DNA of 64,000 nt from Microvirga sp. TS319 (GTDB lineage: Bacteria > Pseudomonadota > Alphaproteobacteria > Rhizobiales > Beijerinckiaceae): positions 1,711,001-1,775,000 of the forward strand of contig NZ_JBGGGT010000002.1 in NCBI RefSeq assembly GCF_041276405.1. The letters run 5' to 3'. Shown in pieces: positions 26,202 through 34,815 of this stretch. The notes beneath the pieces were generated by a model. The model saw only the letters and a list, made by a program, of their open reading frames with translations, ran no database searches and was not told the origin of the DNA. Position 1 is the stretch's first letter. Every line of letters begins with the position of its first letter. Position numbers and translations under genes: made by a program.

Positions 26202-26425
26202 AGCATCGGACGCAAAAGTGGGAACCGGTTTTGCGTGAAAAGATGCTCAAAACATAGACTTAATGCATCGGACGTGAGTTCGACTTCGCGTCCGATGCTG
26301 TAGAGCATCGTGCGGACCCGGCGGGCCGCGCTAGAGCATCGTGCGGAAAAGTGGATCCGGTATTCGCTGACGCGGCCCCTTGGGTCCGCTCAAACAATGC
26401 GGTGCTCCGTCGGAGGAGCATCGTC
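26199..26425. repeat. Cluster of family-1 repeats after valS
   Basis: At least three modules in a row: TAGAGCATCGGACGCAAAAGTGGG... to AAGATGCTC, GCATCGGACGTGAGTTCGACTTCGCGTCCGATGC, and two GCATCGTGCGG modules. The valS stop codon is part of the first. Confidence 0.82.
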
Positions 26426-26427
26426 CC

Positions 26428-26519
26428 CGTCATGCCCGGCCTTGAGCCGGGCATCCACGTCTTGATGGCTCATCGGCTCCGAAGACGTGGATGGCCGTAA
26501 ACCAAGTGCGGGCATGACG
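26428..26519. repeat. Family-3 palindromic repeat (CGTCATGCCCGG type)
   Basis: A long imperfect hairpin with outer arms CGTCATGCCCG/CGGGCATGACG and inner arms CCACGTCTT/AAGACGTGG. Elements of this form are widespread between genes of Bradyrhizobium, Rhodopseudomonas and Methylobacterium relatives. A single copy is seen in this window, and family-1 modules lie on both sides of it. Confidence 0.8.
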
Positions 26520-26544
26520 TGAGAGCCGACACGACGGGAGCGGC

Positions 26545-26645
26545 ATCGGACGTCGAATCGAACTCACGTCCGATGCTTTGACATTTTGATTGTGAGCATC
26601 TTTTCACGCAAAACCGGTTCCCACCTCCCGCGTTCAATGCTCTGA
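26545..26645. repeat. Family-1 repeats upstream of the mntH 3' end
   Basis: GGCATCGGACGTCGAATCGAACTCACGTCCGATGC palindrome, followed by a GAGCATCTTTTCACGCAAAACCGGTTCCCACC module ending GTTCAATGCTC. It separates valS from convergent mntH. Confidence 0.8.
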
Positions 26646-26669
26646 TGGACGAGGCCTCCCAGTGCCTCG

Positions 26670-28013
26670 TCACACCACGAAATCCGCCAGCAGCTTTATG
26701 TTGAGCACGACGATCACGGCCGCGACCAGGCCGGCGACGGCCGTGAGCCAGCGGGGCGTCACGAGGTCGCCCATCTTGGAGCGCGAGGCCGTCAGGGTGA
26801 CCAGCGGGATGACCGCGAAGGGGAGCTGAAGGCTGAGGATCACCTGGCTCAGGATCAGGAGTTTCGCCGTTCCGCCCTCGCCATACGCGATGGTGACGGC
26901 GGCGGCCGGAATGATGGCGATGCCGCGCGTGATGAGGCGGCGCATCCATGGCGCGATCCTGAAGTTGATGAAACCCTCCATGACGATCTGACCGGCCATC
27001 GTGGCCGTGACGGTGGAGTTCAGACCGCAGCAAAGCAGCGACAGGCCGAACAGCATGGGGGCAATGGCGGTCCCGAGAATGCCGTAGAGCAGGGTATGGG
27101 CCTCGCCGATTTCGGCGATTTCGGTGCGGCCCGTGTGGTGGAAGGCGGCCGCCGCGAGGATCAGGAGAGACGCGTTGATCGTGAGCGCGAACATGAGCGC
27201 CACGGTCGAATCGAGCGTCGCGAAGCGCAGCGCCTCGCGCTTCTCGGGCAGAGACTCGCCATAGGCGCGCGTCTGCACGATGCCCGAATGGAGATAGAGG
27301 TTGTGCGGCATCACCGTCGCGCCGAGGATTCCGAGTGCGAGGTAGAGCATGTCCGGATCGGTGACGATCTGGGTCGTGGGAGCGAAACCGGCGACGACTG
27401 CGCCCCAATGAGGATCGGCCATGACGATCTGGATGCCGAAGCACACGGCGATCACTCCGAGCAGGGTGATGATGAAGGCTTCGACCCAGCGGAAGCCGAG
27501 GTTCTGCAGATAGAGAATGAGAAATACGTCGAGCGCCGTGATGACGACGCCGATCTCCAAAGGAATCCCGAACAGGAGGTTGAGGCCGATGGCCGTACCG
27601 ATCACCTCTGCGAGATCGGTGGCGCAGATGGCGAGCTCCGCCAGAACCCACAATCCCCAGGCGACGGGCTTCGAATAGGCGTCGCGGCAGGCCTGGGCGA
27701 GGTCGCGTCCCGTGGCGACCGCCAGCCGGGCGCACAGCGACTGCAGGATGATCGCCATGACGTTCGAGATCAGGGCCACCGACAGCAGAGCATAGCCGTA
27801 TTTCGAGCCGCCCGCGATGGAGGTGGCCCAGTTGCCAGGGTCCATGTAGCCCACGGCCACGAGGTAGCCCGGCCCGAAGAACGCCATGGCTCGCCGCCAG
27901 GGGGACCCTGAGCGGACCTTAATCGAACGGTTCACTTCAGGCATCGACGGCAGGTTGCCTTCCTGACGCCAGGCTGCCTTGCGGACGAGGGAGATGGGGG
28001 GAGATTGATCCAT
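26670..28013 (-). CDS. mntH: Nramp-family manganese/divalent metal transporter
   Basis: A 447-residue proton-coupled metal importer with eleven membrane helices. The two metal-binding helix breaks are present: DPGN in [17 protein letters not shown] (helix 1) and MPHN in [13 protein letters not shown] (helix 6). Family length is normal. It imports Mn(II), used for oxidative-stress defence. A palindromic site (28028-28044) directly ahead of the start codon suggests repression by a Mur/Fur-like manganese regulator. Confidence 0.95.
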   Translation of the reverse strand: MDQSPPISLVRKAAWRQEGNLPSMPEVNRSIKVRSGSPWRRAMAFFGPGYLVAVGYMDPGNWATSIAGGSKYGYALLSVALISNVMAIILQSLCARLAVATGRDLAQACRDAYSKPVAWGLWVLAELAICATDLAEVIGTAIGLNLLFGIPLEIGVVITALDVFLILYLQNLGFRWVEAFIITLLGVIAVCFGIQIVMADPHWGAVVAGFAPTTQIVTDPDMLYLALGILGATVMPHNLYLHSGIVQTRAYGESLPEKREALRFATLDSTVALMFALTINASLLILAAAAFHHTGRTEIAEIGEAHTLLYGILGTAIAPMLFGLSLLCCGLNSTVTATMAGQIVMEGFINFRIAPWMRRLITRGIAIIPAAAVTIAYGEGGTAKLLILSQVILSLQLPFAVIPLVTLTASRSKMGDLVTPRWLTAVAGLVAAVIVVLNIKLLADFVV

Positions 28014-28027
28014 GGCCTATTCTGCAG

Positions 28028-28044
28028 TTGCAAGTCATTTGCAA
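28028..28044 (-). promoter_or_regulatory. Palindromic operator upstream of mntH (Mur/Fur-like)
   Basis: TTGCAA-GTCAT-TTGCAA, a six-five-six palindrome, ends 15 bases before the mntH ATG. Manganese-responsive Mur/Fur sites in rhizobia are TGCAA-rich palindromes in front of sit and mntH genes, and mntH of Bradyrhizobium is Mur/Fur-controlled. The match is to the general pattern, not to a verified consensus. Confidence 0.5.
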
Positions 28045-28239
28045 GTAAAGGGTAGACCGGGCTCTCCCACCGCGCAAGAGGGCATTCACAGGGGAATTCG
28101 AGGGTGGGCAAGAGCTCATTGGAATGAGACCGAACCTGCGCCAGACCGACGACACACGGAAGCGCCGGTTCCGGGCCGCGGGATGACGCAGCGGCAGCTG
28201 TTCGAAGATGACAAGCCGCCTAGGTTTTGCTCCAGTGCA

Positions 28240-28412
28240 TCATGTGGATAAAGGGGCCGGTTTTTCGCCCAAACGATGGGCCCTTAAGTCTATGATCTTG
28301 AGCGTCTTTTCGCGCAAAACGGGTTCCCGCTTCCCGCGTTCGACGCTTGAGGAAGGCGGCATCGGACCCAATCCCAAAAGTGGATTCCCCTTTTGGGTCC
28401 GATGCTCTAGCT
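28240..28412. repeat. Family-1 repeat upstream of the carboxylase gene
   Basis: Contains GTGGATAAAGGGGCCGGTTTTTCGCCCAAACGATG, a GCGTCTTTTCGCGCAAAACGGGTTCCCGC module and the CCCAAAAGTGGATTCCCCTTTTGGGTCCGATGCTCTAG palindrome. It lies between divergently transcribed mntH and the carboxylase gene. Confidence 0.82.
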
Positions 28413-28453
28413 GTTGATCGACCGAACCTGAATTCGGACCGGAAAGGATGACC

Positions 28454-30433
28454 ATGCTCGAGAGTGTCCTCATTGCCAATCGCGGCGAGATCGCCTGCCG
28501 GATCATCCGCACGGCGCAGCGCTTGGGGATGCGCACCATCGCGGTCTATTCGGAGGCGGACGCGAACGCCCTGTTCGTGCAGATGGCGGACGAGGCCTAC
28601 CCGATCGGCCCCGCGCCCGCCCGCGAGAGCTATCTGCGGATCGACAGGATCATCGAAGTCGCCAAGCAGGCCGGGGCGGCCTCCATTCATCCCGGCTACG
28701 GTTTTCTGTCCGAGCGCGCCGAATTCGCCGAGGCCTGCGCGGCCAACGGCATCGTCTTCGTCGGGCCGCCTGCTTCGGCCATCAGGGCGATGGGCCTGAA
28801 GGATGCCGCCAAGGCGCTCGTGCAGCAGGCGGGCGTGCCGGTCGTGCCGGGCTATCACGGTTCGAAGCAGGATCCCGATTTCCTGCGCCAGAAAGCCTAC
28901 GAGATCGGTTATCCGGTTCTCATCAAGGCCGTCGCGGGCGGTGGCGGCAAGGGCATGAGGCGCGTCGACAAGGCCGCCGATTTCGATGCCGCCTTGGAGA
29001 GCGCGCAGCGCGAAGCCGCGAGCGCCTTCGGCGACCCGCGCGTGCTGGTCGAAAAATATATCCTGTCGCCGCGCCATATCGAGATGCAGGTGTTCGCCGA
29101 TGCGCACAGCAACGTGGTGCATCTCTTCGAGCGCGATTGCTCGCTCCAGCGTCGGCATCAGAAGGTGATCGAGGAAGCGCCCGCTCCCGGCATGACGCCT
29201 CAGATGCGCCACGCCATGGGCCAGGCGGCGGTCGAGGCCGCGCGCGCCGTGGGCTATGTGGGCGCAGGCACGGTGGAATTCATCGCCGACGGACGCGAGG
29301 GCCTTCGCCCCGACCGCTTTTATTTCATGGAAATGAACACGCGCCTGCAGGTGGAGCATCCGGTGACGGAGGCGATCACCGGGCTCGATCTCGTCGAGCT
29401 GCAGTTCCGCGTGGCGTCCGGCGAGCCGCTGCCCTTCGCGCAAGGTGACCTTTCCGTCGACGGTCATGCCGTGGAGGCCCGCCTTTACGCGGAGGATCCG
29501 GAAAAGGAGTTCCTGCCGTCGACGGGCAAACTCTGGGCTCTGGAATTTCCAGACGGCGAGGGCATTCGTATCGACACGGGTGTCGAGGCGGGTGCCGAGG
29601 TGACGCCCTATTACGATCCGATGATCGCGAAGGTGATCGCCCATGGCGCCACGCGCGATGAGGCACTGTCGAAGCTCGCTGACGCGCTCGGGCAGACGAT
29701 CGTCGCCGGACCGAAGACCAACACGGCGTTTCTGAAGAAGCTCTGCGAGGCTCAACAATTCAGGGCAGGGCACTTCGACACCGGATTCATCGAACGGAAT
29801 CTGGAAGAACTCGGCGCGCAACCGCGACCCGTTGACGAGGTCGCCGCTTCTTTCGGCGCCGCGGCCTTGATTTCACGAGAGATAGACCGATTGCGGATGT
29901 CCGAGCATCTGACGAACGATGAGCCGTCGTCGCCCTGGTCGCAGCCCGACGGATTCCAGCTTCTCGGAACGCGCAGCGTCGGCATGGTGCTGCGCGTGGA
30001 CGGCGAGCGCGTGGAGGCGCGCGAAGTGTTCAGCGCCGACCATTCGGGCGTCAGCACGGTCGCCGTGGGTCAGAGCGATCCCTGGGCCGACGAGCAGATC
30101 GACCGTGAGGTCGATACGCCTCACGGTGTCTACATTTTCCGAGACGGACGCCAGACGCTCGTGCAGCCTTACGATCCCTTCGACGTCGACCTCGATCACA
30201 TGGACGAGGGCGGCTCCGTGAAGGCGCCGATGCACGGGAAGCTCGTGGCCGTGTTCGTGCAGCCGGGCGAGAAGGTCGAGAAGGGGCAGCGCCTTGCGGT
30301 CGTCGAGGCGATGAAGATGGAGCACGTGCTCGTGGCGCCCTCCGACGGCGAGGTGGCGGAGATCGCCGCCGAGCCCGGCGCGCAGGTTGCCGAAGGTGCC
30401 CGTCTCATCGTGCTGAAGGCAGAGGAGAAATAG
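28454..30433 (+). CDS. Biotin-dependent acyl-CoA carboxylase alpha subunit (methylcrotonyl/acetyl/propionyl type)
   Basis: A 659-residue protein combining biotin carboxylase and biotin carrier domains. Visible are the N-terminal ANRGEIACRIIRTA, the ATP-grasp loop AVAGGGGKGMR near residue 155, MEMNTRLQVEHPVTE near 290, and the biotinyl-lysine motif VEAMKMEHVL about 35 residues from the end. ATG 28454 is preferred because GGAAAGG lies six bases upstream. The beta (carboxyltransferase) subunit gene is absent here, so the acyl-CoA substrate cannot be fixed; a methylcrotonyl-CoA role in leucine breakdown is possible. The last 14 codons are duplicated directly after the stop. Confidence 0.92.
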   Translation: MLESVLIANRGEIACRIIRTAQRLGMRTIAVYSEADANALFVQMADEAYPIGPAPARESYLRIDRIIEVAKQAGAASIHPGYGFLSERAEFAEACAANGIVFVGPPASAIRAMGLKDAAKALVQQAGVPVVPGYHGSKQDPDFLRQKAYEIGYPVLIKAVAGGGGKGMRRVDKAADFDAALESAQREAASAFGDPRVLVEKYILSPRHIEMQVFADAHSNVVHLFERDCSLQRRHQKVIEEAPAPGMTPQMRHAMGQAAVEAARAVGYVGAGTVEFIADGREGLRPDRFYFMEMNTRLQVEHPVTEAITGLDLVELQFRVASGEPLPFAQGDLSVDGHAVEARLYAEDPEKEFLPSTGKLWALEFPDGEGIRIDTGVEAGAEVTPYYDPMIAKVIAHGATRDEALSKLADALGQTIVAGPKTNTAFLKKLCEAQQFRAGHFDTGFIERNLEELGAQPRPVDEVAASFGAAALISREIDRLRMSEHLTNDEPSSPWSQPDGFQLLGTRSVGMVLRVDGERVEAREVFSADHSGVSTVAVGQSDPWADEQIDREVDTPHGVYIFRDGRQTLVQPYDPFDVDLDHMDEGGSVKAPMHGKLVAVFVQPGEKVEKGQRLAVVEAMKMEHVLVAPSDGEVAEIAAEPGAQVAEGARLIVLKAEEK

Positions 30434-30478
30434 GCAGAAGGGGCTCGTCTCATTGTCCTGAAGGCAGAAGAGGAATAG
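30389..30478 (+). repeat. In-frame tandem duplication of the carboxylase C-terminus
   Basis: The final 15 codons of the carboxylase gene (30389-30433, encoding AEGARLIVLKAEEK and TAG) are followed without gap by a second 45-bp copy (30434-30478). This encodes AEGARLIVLKAEEE and TAG in the same frame. Seven bases differ; six changes are silent and one gives Lys to Glu at the last residue. Confidence 0.93.
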
Positions 30479-30533
30479 GAGTGCGGCGGAACGCCTGATA
30501 GGCGTATCCCCATCCGCATGGTTCAACGCTGAC

Positions 30534-30971
30534 ATGGCTCTTCACCTCATCAAACTCTGCGTAGGCTGCGAGTCCATCACCGATCTCGAGGAATGGATCG
30601 AGGAGAACCGCGCCCATCATCGGCGGCTCGGACGCGACTACGAACAGACGCACACCACCCGCATGATGCCCAAGCGCGTGGAAGAGCTTCTCGACGGCGG
30701 TTCCCTCTACTGGGTCATCAAGGGCCAGGTCGCTGCGCGCCAGACGCTCCTGGATGTGCGCGCTTTCACCGACGCCGATGGCATCGGCCGCTGCCGGCTC
30801 GTCCTGGATTCCAAGGTCGTCGCCGTGGAGCCGCGTCCCTATAGGCCGTTCCAGGGATGGCGTTATCTGGCCGCGAAGGATGCGCCGCGCGATATCGACG
30901 TCAAGGCGGGCGATCTTGCCAAGATGCCGGAGGACATGCGACGGGAATTGGCCGAACTCGGTCTGCTTTAA
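30534..30971 (+). CDS. DUF1489 family protein
   Basis: A 145-residue conserved alphaproteobacterial protein. The family pattern is complete: N-terminal HLIKLCVGCESITDLEEW, a central TRMMPKRVEELLDGGSLYWVIKG and C-terminal RPYRPFQGWRYLAAKDAPRD. It is soluble, with no signal peptide; its biochemical function is not known. The TRMMPKR region and conserved Cys9/Cys12 pair are possible interaction or metal sites. It lies in a short same-strand series with the next two small genes. Confidence 0.85.
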   Translation: MALHLIKLCVGCESITDLEEWIEENRAHHRRLGRDYEQTHTTRMMPKRVEELLDGGSLYWVIKGQVAARQTLLDVRAFTDADGIGRCRLVLDSKVVAVEPRPYRPFQGWRYLAAKDAPRDIDVKAGDLAKMPEDMRRELAELGLL

Positions 30972-30994
30972 CCTATGTGAATCCGGAGAGTGTC

Positions 30995-31243
30995 ATGAGG
31001 CTGCCGACTCTTCTCGCATCGTCACTGCTCATGACGGCGGGACCCGCACTCGCCAAGGAGTGCCGCATCCCGGATCCGAAGCCGGGACAGGTCCTTCAGA
31101 TTCCGCCCGAATGCAAGAATGTGGTGGAACCCAGGCCGAAGGCGGAAGCGCTGCGGAGCGAGCCGGGCGCCATCGATTTCGGGAACGGAACGACGGTGCG
31201 CATCGGAGGCAGCGTGCGCGTGGAAACAGGCTGGCGCCGTTAG
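30995..31243 (+). CDS. Small exported hypothetical protein
   Basis: An 82-residue protein with a typical signal peptide (LLASSLLMTAGPALAKE, cut near residue 21) and a mature part of about 60 residues. That part has two Cys (ECRIPDP and PPECKNVV), probably one disulfide, and a C-terminal GTTVRIGGSVRVETGWRR beta-like end. The start is set by GGAGA eight bases upstream. The C-terminal GGSVRVETGWRR resembles the end segment of small rhizobial outer-membrane-associated proteins. No function is known. It starts 23 bases after the DUF1489 gene. Confidence 0.65.
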   Translation: MRLPTLLASSLLMTAGPALAKECRIPDPKPGQVLQIPPECKNVVEPRPKAEALRSEPGAIDFGNGTTVRIGGSVRVETGWRR

Positions 31244-31323
31244 ACTTTTTTGCTGAGGAACATCTTGGAACTCCGCTGGCTGGATTCGCATTGGCCTTAC
31301 AGTTCAGTAGAGTGGAGGTTCCG

Positions 31324-31680
31324 ATGCTCCTGTCCGCATCCGAAGGCCGGCACTGGCGTTATGAAGTCTGTGAGCACGAGGACGGATATCTCGTCCAGAT
31401 GCGCGATCTGACAACGGGGGAGCTGGACGACGATTTCTCCACGATCTTCCGCACTCTCCCGGTTGCATTCGCCTATGCCGAGATGTCGGCCGCGTACGAA
31501 CGCTACGCTGCCTGCGAGCTCGAGCAGGTCGAGGACAAGGAGATCGAAATCGACGTGGAGATCACGGAGCGCCATTTCATCGACCTGAGCGACCGTCTGC
31601 ACGATTCGGGCATCAACGGTGTCGTTATTCAGGCCTGGGAGCGGGAGAGCCAGCGCGGATCGGTCCGCCTCCTCCACTGA
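31324..31680 (+). CDS. Hypothetical protein
   Basis: A 118-residue acidic soluble protein with GGAGG six bases before ATG 31324. The N-terminal part (EGRHWRYEVCEHEDGYLVQMRDL) looks like a small beta-sheet domain. The middle is helical with a very acidic LEQVEDKEIEIDVEITERHF segment. There is no match to a family I can name. Confidence 0.55.
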   Translation: MLLSASEGRHWRYEVCEHEDGYLVQMRDLTTGELDDDFSTIFRTLPVAFAYAEMSAAYERYAACELEQVEDKEIEIDVEITERHFIDLSDRLHDSGINGVVIQAWERESQRGSVRLLH

Positions 31681-31811
31681 ATCGTCATACGGACATTCCG
31701 GTTCTGTCGAGGCCGGTTCCACGAAAGTGGGGCCGGCTTTGTCGTGAAAGAAGCCCTCGACGATTTACAAGTGCCTCGTCCCAGCCCACATCATGAGGTG
31801 GGAATGGACAC

Positions 31812-32522
31812 ATGATGCTGCTTTTTGGAATTGCGGCGGCCGCCCTCGTGTGGTGGCTGCTCAAGGTTTTCGCCCGCTCGGAGACGGTTGCCGTGGCCAA
31901 GGCCGTGAAGGTCGTCGGAGGGATCGCGGCCCTCGGCGCGGCGGTGGCCATCGGGGCCAAGGGACAGATCGCCACAGCCCTCCTGGTGGGTGGCCTCGGC
32001 GCCTGGATGCTTGGCTGGAGCGGATTGCCGCTCCCCGGTCCCTTGGGCCGTTTTCAGAAGGCCGCCGGCCGGTATTCGCGGATCCGGTCCGCCATGATCG
32101 AGATGGAGATCGACCATGCGACGGGGGGAGTAGAGGGCAGCGTCCTGGCCGGCGCCTTCGCCGGGCGGCGGCTGTCGAGCCTGGGACCTGAGAACCTGCG
32201 CCGCCTCTACGACGAGTGCGGCGCTCTGGATCCCGACGGGATTTCGCTCCTAGAGGCTTATCTTGATCGCCGGTTTGCCGGCTGGCGTGAAGACGCTCAG
32301 GGAGATCGAGACACGCGGACGCGCACCCATGCGCATTCGGGCGTAATGACGGAAGATGAGGCCTATCAGATCCTGGGGCTTAAGCCGGGAGCGAGCCTCG
32401 ACGAGATCAGACATGCGCATCGCACGCTGATTAAGAAGCTCCATCCTGACCAGGGAGGGACGGCGTATCTCGCCGCTCGCGTGAATCAGGCGAGAGAAGT
32501 CCTGTTGAGCCGACATCGCTGA
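31812..32522 (+). CDS. Membrane-anchored DnaJ-domain protein
   Basis: A 236-residue protein with two to three N-terminal membrane helices (about residues 1-20, 30-70) and a C-terminal J domain at about 178-236. The HPD motif is in HRTLIKKLHPDQGG, followed by NQAREVLL. The form recalls the mitochondrial Tim14/Pam18 and DjlA-like J proteins, which recruit an Hsp70 (DnaK) to a membrane. The partner process is unknown. Alphaproteobacterial homologues are single genes, as here. Confidence 0.85.
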   Translation: MMLLFGIAAAALVWWLLKVFARSETVAVAKAVKVVGGIAALGAAVAIGAKGQIATALLVGGLGAWMLGWSGLPLPGPLGRFQKAAGRYSRIRSAMIEMEIDHATGGVEGSVLAGAFAGRRLSSLGPENLRRLYDECGALDPDGISLLEAYLDRRFAGWREDAQGDRDTRTRTHAHSGVMTEDEAYQILGLKPGASLDEIRHAHRTLIKKLHPDQGGTAYLAARVNQAREVLLSRHR

Positions 32523-32616
32523 TACTCCACGCGCGATCCGGATTTTGATGAGTGCGACGGAGCAGACACAACGCACCGTCGCCTATTGATTAAAACGGCG
32601 AGAGATTAAAACTTTG

Positions 32617-34158
32617 TCAGCCGCGGGAGGCGAAGCAGTTCAGGCCGCCTTTCTTGAGCGCCTTGCAGGCCTTCTCGGCATCGCCCGATTCCTTGAAGCC
32701 GGAGAAGCGGGCGCGGTAGAGCGTGCCGCCGTTCGAGACTACTTTCTCGGTGTAGGGAGAGACCCTGCCGAGGACATTGCCGAACCGGCCGCGGGCGGAG
32801 TCCAGGATGTCCTTAGCCTTGCCCTCGTCGTCGGTCGCGCCGAGCTGGATCACCCAGCCGCTGACGGTCTTCTTGGGCTCGGGAAGCTCGACCTTCAGGG
32901 AGGCGACCTTCGTCAGCTCGGGCTGGGCCGAAGGCGCGGGCTTGGTCGCGATCTTGGCCTGAAGGGCTGCCTTCTGGGCATCCGAGATCTTCGGGGGCTG
33001 CGCCGGAAGCGCCGCATAGGCCTGGGCGTTCAGCGGCAACGGCTCGGAGCCCTTCTGCCAGCGGATGGACGATGGGGTGGTGGTGGAACTCGCGCCGGTC
33101 GCGGAGGCCACCACCGGACGCAGGGTGTTCAGGTCGAGCGGCTTGCGCTCCGGAACGGGGACCGGCGCGGGAGCCTCGGGGGCGACCATGGCCTGCGGCG
33201 CTGCCGAGGCGACCTGGACGGGAGCAGGGACGGGTGCCGCCTCGGCCACCTGGGTCTGAGCGCCGCGCTCGACCACGGGCGGCGCCACGCGGCTGCCGGC
33301 ATAGGCGCGGGGCAGGTAACTCTCGATGAGGCCCGCCATCTTCTGGTCGCGCGAGCCGGCCGAGCGGCCGCCGAGAACCACGGCCACGAGGCTGCGGCTG
33401 TCCGTGTTGACCGATGTCAGCAGGTTGAAGCCGGAGAGGCGGGTATAGCCGGTCTTGATGCCGTCGACGCCGTTGAACTGGCCCAGAAGCCTGTTGTGGC
33501 CCCGGATCGTGCGCTTGCCGAACTGGAATGATCGGGTGTCGAAATAGGCGAAATATTTCGGAAAGCGGTCCTGAATCGCGCGGCCGAGGATCGAGAGGTC
33601 GCGCGCCGTCGTGATGTTCGGCGGCGTGTTCGGCAGGCCATGCGGATTGTAGAATTCCGACGAGTTCATGCCGAGTTCCTTGGCCTTGCGCGTCATCATG
33701 CGTGCGAAGGCCTCTTCGGAGCCGGCGATGTTCTCGGCCACCACGACGGAGACGTCGTTGGCGGACAGGGTCACCATGGCCTTGATCGCGTCGTCCACCT
33801 CGATCGTCGAGCCCGGGCGCAGGCCGAGCTTGGTCGGGGGCTGGCTCGCCGCGTATTCCGAGACGGTGAGGGGGGTATTCAGGGCCATGCGGCCGCGTTC
33901 GAGCTGCTCGAACAGCAGGTACAGGCTCATCACCTTGGTGATGGAGGCGGGGATGCGGGGCGCGTCGATGTTCTCGCCCTGGAGGATCTTGCCGGTCTTT
34001 GCATCCACGACGATGGACGCGGAAGGAGGAGCGTAGCCGCCTCCCGAGGAAACCTTGCGGCGCGCGGCTTCAGCAGGAGTGGACAGGGCTATGGCGACCG
34101 AGGTGACAATACCAATAAACGTCCATGCAGTTCGGCGTCGTACCCAAACCGAAGTCAT
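32617..34158 (-). CDS. D-alanyl-D-alanine carboxypeptidase with C-terminal SPOR domain
   Basis: A 513-residue exported penicillin-binding protein of the S11 family. Signal peptide to about residue 31 (VAIALSTPAEAA). The active-site triad is complete: SITK (nucleophile Ser72, Lys75), SAN (Ser132) and KTG (Lys235). After a Pro/Ala-rich linker of about 100 residues, a SPOR domain at about 435-510 (GWVIQLGATDDEGKAKDIL) should bind denuded septal glycan. It trims D-Ala from peptidoglycan stem peptides at division sites. The fusion of S11 with SPOR is normal in Hyphomicrobiales. Confidence 0.93.
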   Translation of the reverse strand: MTSVWVRRRTAWTFIGIVTSVAIALSTPAEAARRKVSSGGGYAPPSASIVVDAKTGKILQGENIDAPRIPASITKVMSLYLLFEQLERGRMALNTPLTVSEYAASQPPTKLGLRPGSTIEVDDAIKAMVTLSANDVSVVVAENIAGSEEAFARMMTRKAKELGMNSSEFYNPHGLPNTPPNITTARDLSILGRAIQDRFPKYFAYFDTRSFQFGKRTIRGHNRLLGQFNGVDGIKTGYTRLSGFNLLTSVNTDSRSLVAVVLGGRSAGSRDQKMAGLIESYLPRAYAGSRVAPPVVERGAQTQVAEAAPVPAPVQVASAAPQAMVAPEAPAPVPVPERKPLDLNTLRPVVASATGASSTTTPSSIRWQKGSEPLPLNAQAYAALPAQPPKISDAQKAALQAKIATKPAPSAQPELTKVASLKVELPEPKKTVSGWVIQLGATDDEGKAKDILDSARGRFGNVLGRVSPYTEKVVSNGGTLYRARFSGFKESGDAEKACKALKKGGLNCFASRG

Positions 34159-34298
34159 ACTGAAAATCCCTGTTGAGTTGGGTTTTTTGCCTCCGCGACC
34201 GGTTCTCCAAACGGAGAATGTTGCCGGCGCAACACATTGTCCGACCGTACGAGAGTGAGGTTACGAGGCCGTTAACAGGGATTGCTCCGGTTGAATAG

Positions 34299-34348
34299 TT
34301 TTTGTGCGATGCACAAAAAACTTGACGAATTTTGTGCGGTGCACATAA
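34299..34348 (+). promoter_or_regulatory. Two PhaR-like operators upstream of the phasin gene
   Basis: Site 1 (34299-34319) is TTTTTGTGC-GAT-GCACAAAAA with perfect nine-bp arms. Site 2 (34330-34348) is TTTTGTGC-GGT-GCACATAA. Their centres are 30 bp apart, about three helical turns. TGC/GCA palindromes of this form in front of phasin genes are the expected binding sites of the polyhydroxyalkanoate regulator PhaR. Site 2 covers the space between the -35 and -10 boxes. Confidence 0.72.
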
Positions 34349-34349
34349 T
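34322..34349 (+). promoter_or_regulatory. Sigma-70 promoter of the phasin gene
   Basis: TTGACG at 34322-34327 and CATAAT at 34344-34349 are separated by 16 bases, close to the TTGACA-N17-TATAAT consensus. The promoter overlaps PhaR-like site 2, so a bound repressor would block RNA polymerase. The start codon lies about 60 bases downstream. Confidence 0.7.
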
Positions 34350-34410
34350 GGGGCCCGCTACTGTTCGTCGGCATGTGCCGGCACCAAACGCCTTACAGTC
34401 GAGGTTAACT

Positions 34411-34746
34411 ATGATTCAGCCTTTCGCAAACTTGCAGAAGTTTGGCCAGGAGAACCTGGAAGCTGCCTACAAGGCCGCAGGTGCCTTCTCCAGCAATGCC
34501 CAGGCGATCGTCAACGAAACCGCCGAGTTCGCCCGCAAATCCTTCGAATACAATTCCGAGACATTCGAGAAGCTGACTGGCGTCCAGAACGTCGAGAAGG
34601 CCATCGAGGTGCAGGCCGCCTATGTGAAGGATGCCTGCGATAGCCTTATCGGCCAGTCGACCCGGATGGGCGCCCTCTATACGGCGCTGGCGACCGAGAC
34701 CTTCAAGCCCTTCGAGGGCCTTCTGTCCAAGGCCGTCAAGGCTTGA
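34411..34746 (+). CDS. Phasin (polyhydroxyalkanoate granule-associated protein)
   Basis: A 111-residue all-helical protein of the phasin_2 family. The pattern is FANLQKFGQENLEAAYKAAGAF, NETAEFARKSFEYNSETFEKL, then ALATETFKPFEGLLSKAVKA. It coats poly-hydroxybutyrate granules and limits their size. ATG 34411 follows GAGG by seven bases. The operator-promoter arrangement upstream indicates that it is silenced by PhaR until polymer titrates the regulator. No pha synthesis genes are adjacent. Confidence 0.92.
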   Translation: MIQPFANLQKFGQENLEAAYKAAGAFSSNAQAIVNETAEFARKSFEYNSETFEKLTGVQNVEKAIEVQAAYVKDACDSLIGQSTRMGALYTALATETFKPFEGLLSKAVKA

Positions 34747-34782
34747 GACCAGGTCCGATCCGTCTCATCGGTCCCGAACGGA

Positions 34783-34815
34783 GCGCCCGGCCACCATGCC
34801 GGGCGCTTTGCGTTT
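34783..34815 (+). terminator. Terminator of the phasin gene
   Basis: Nine-bp stem GCGCCCGGC/GCCGGGCGC with a CACCAT loop, then TTTGCGTTT. The remaining 200 bases up to clpS hold no visible gene. Confidence 0.85.

Noticed and set aside
26202..26420. Insertion sequence remnant after valS
   Set aside because: The sequence resolves into family-1 palindromes; there is no transposase fragment or target duplication.
31240..31290. EcfG promoter ahead of the gene at 31324 (two GGAAC boxes)
   Set aside because: No CGTT-like -10 element is present at 16-19 bases from either box.
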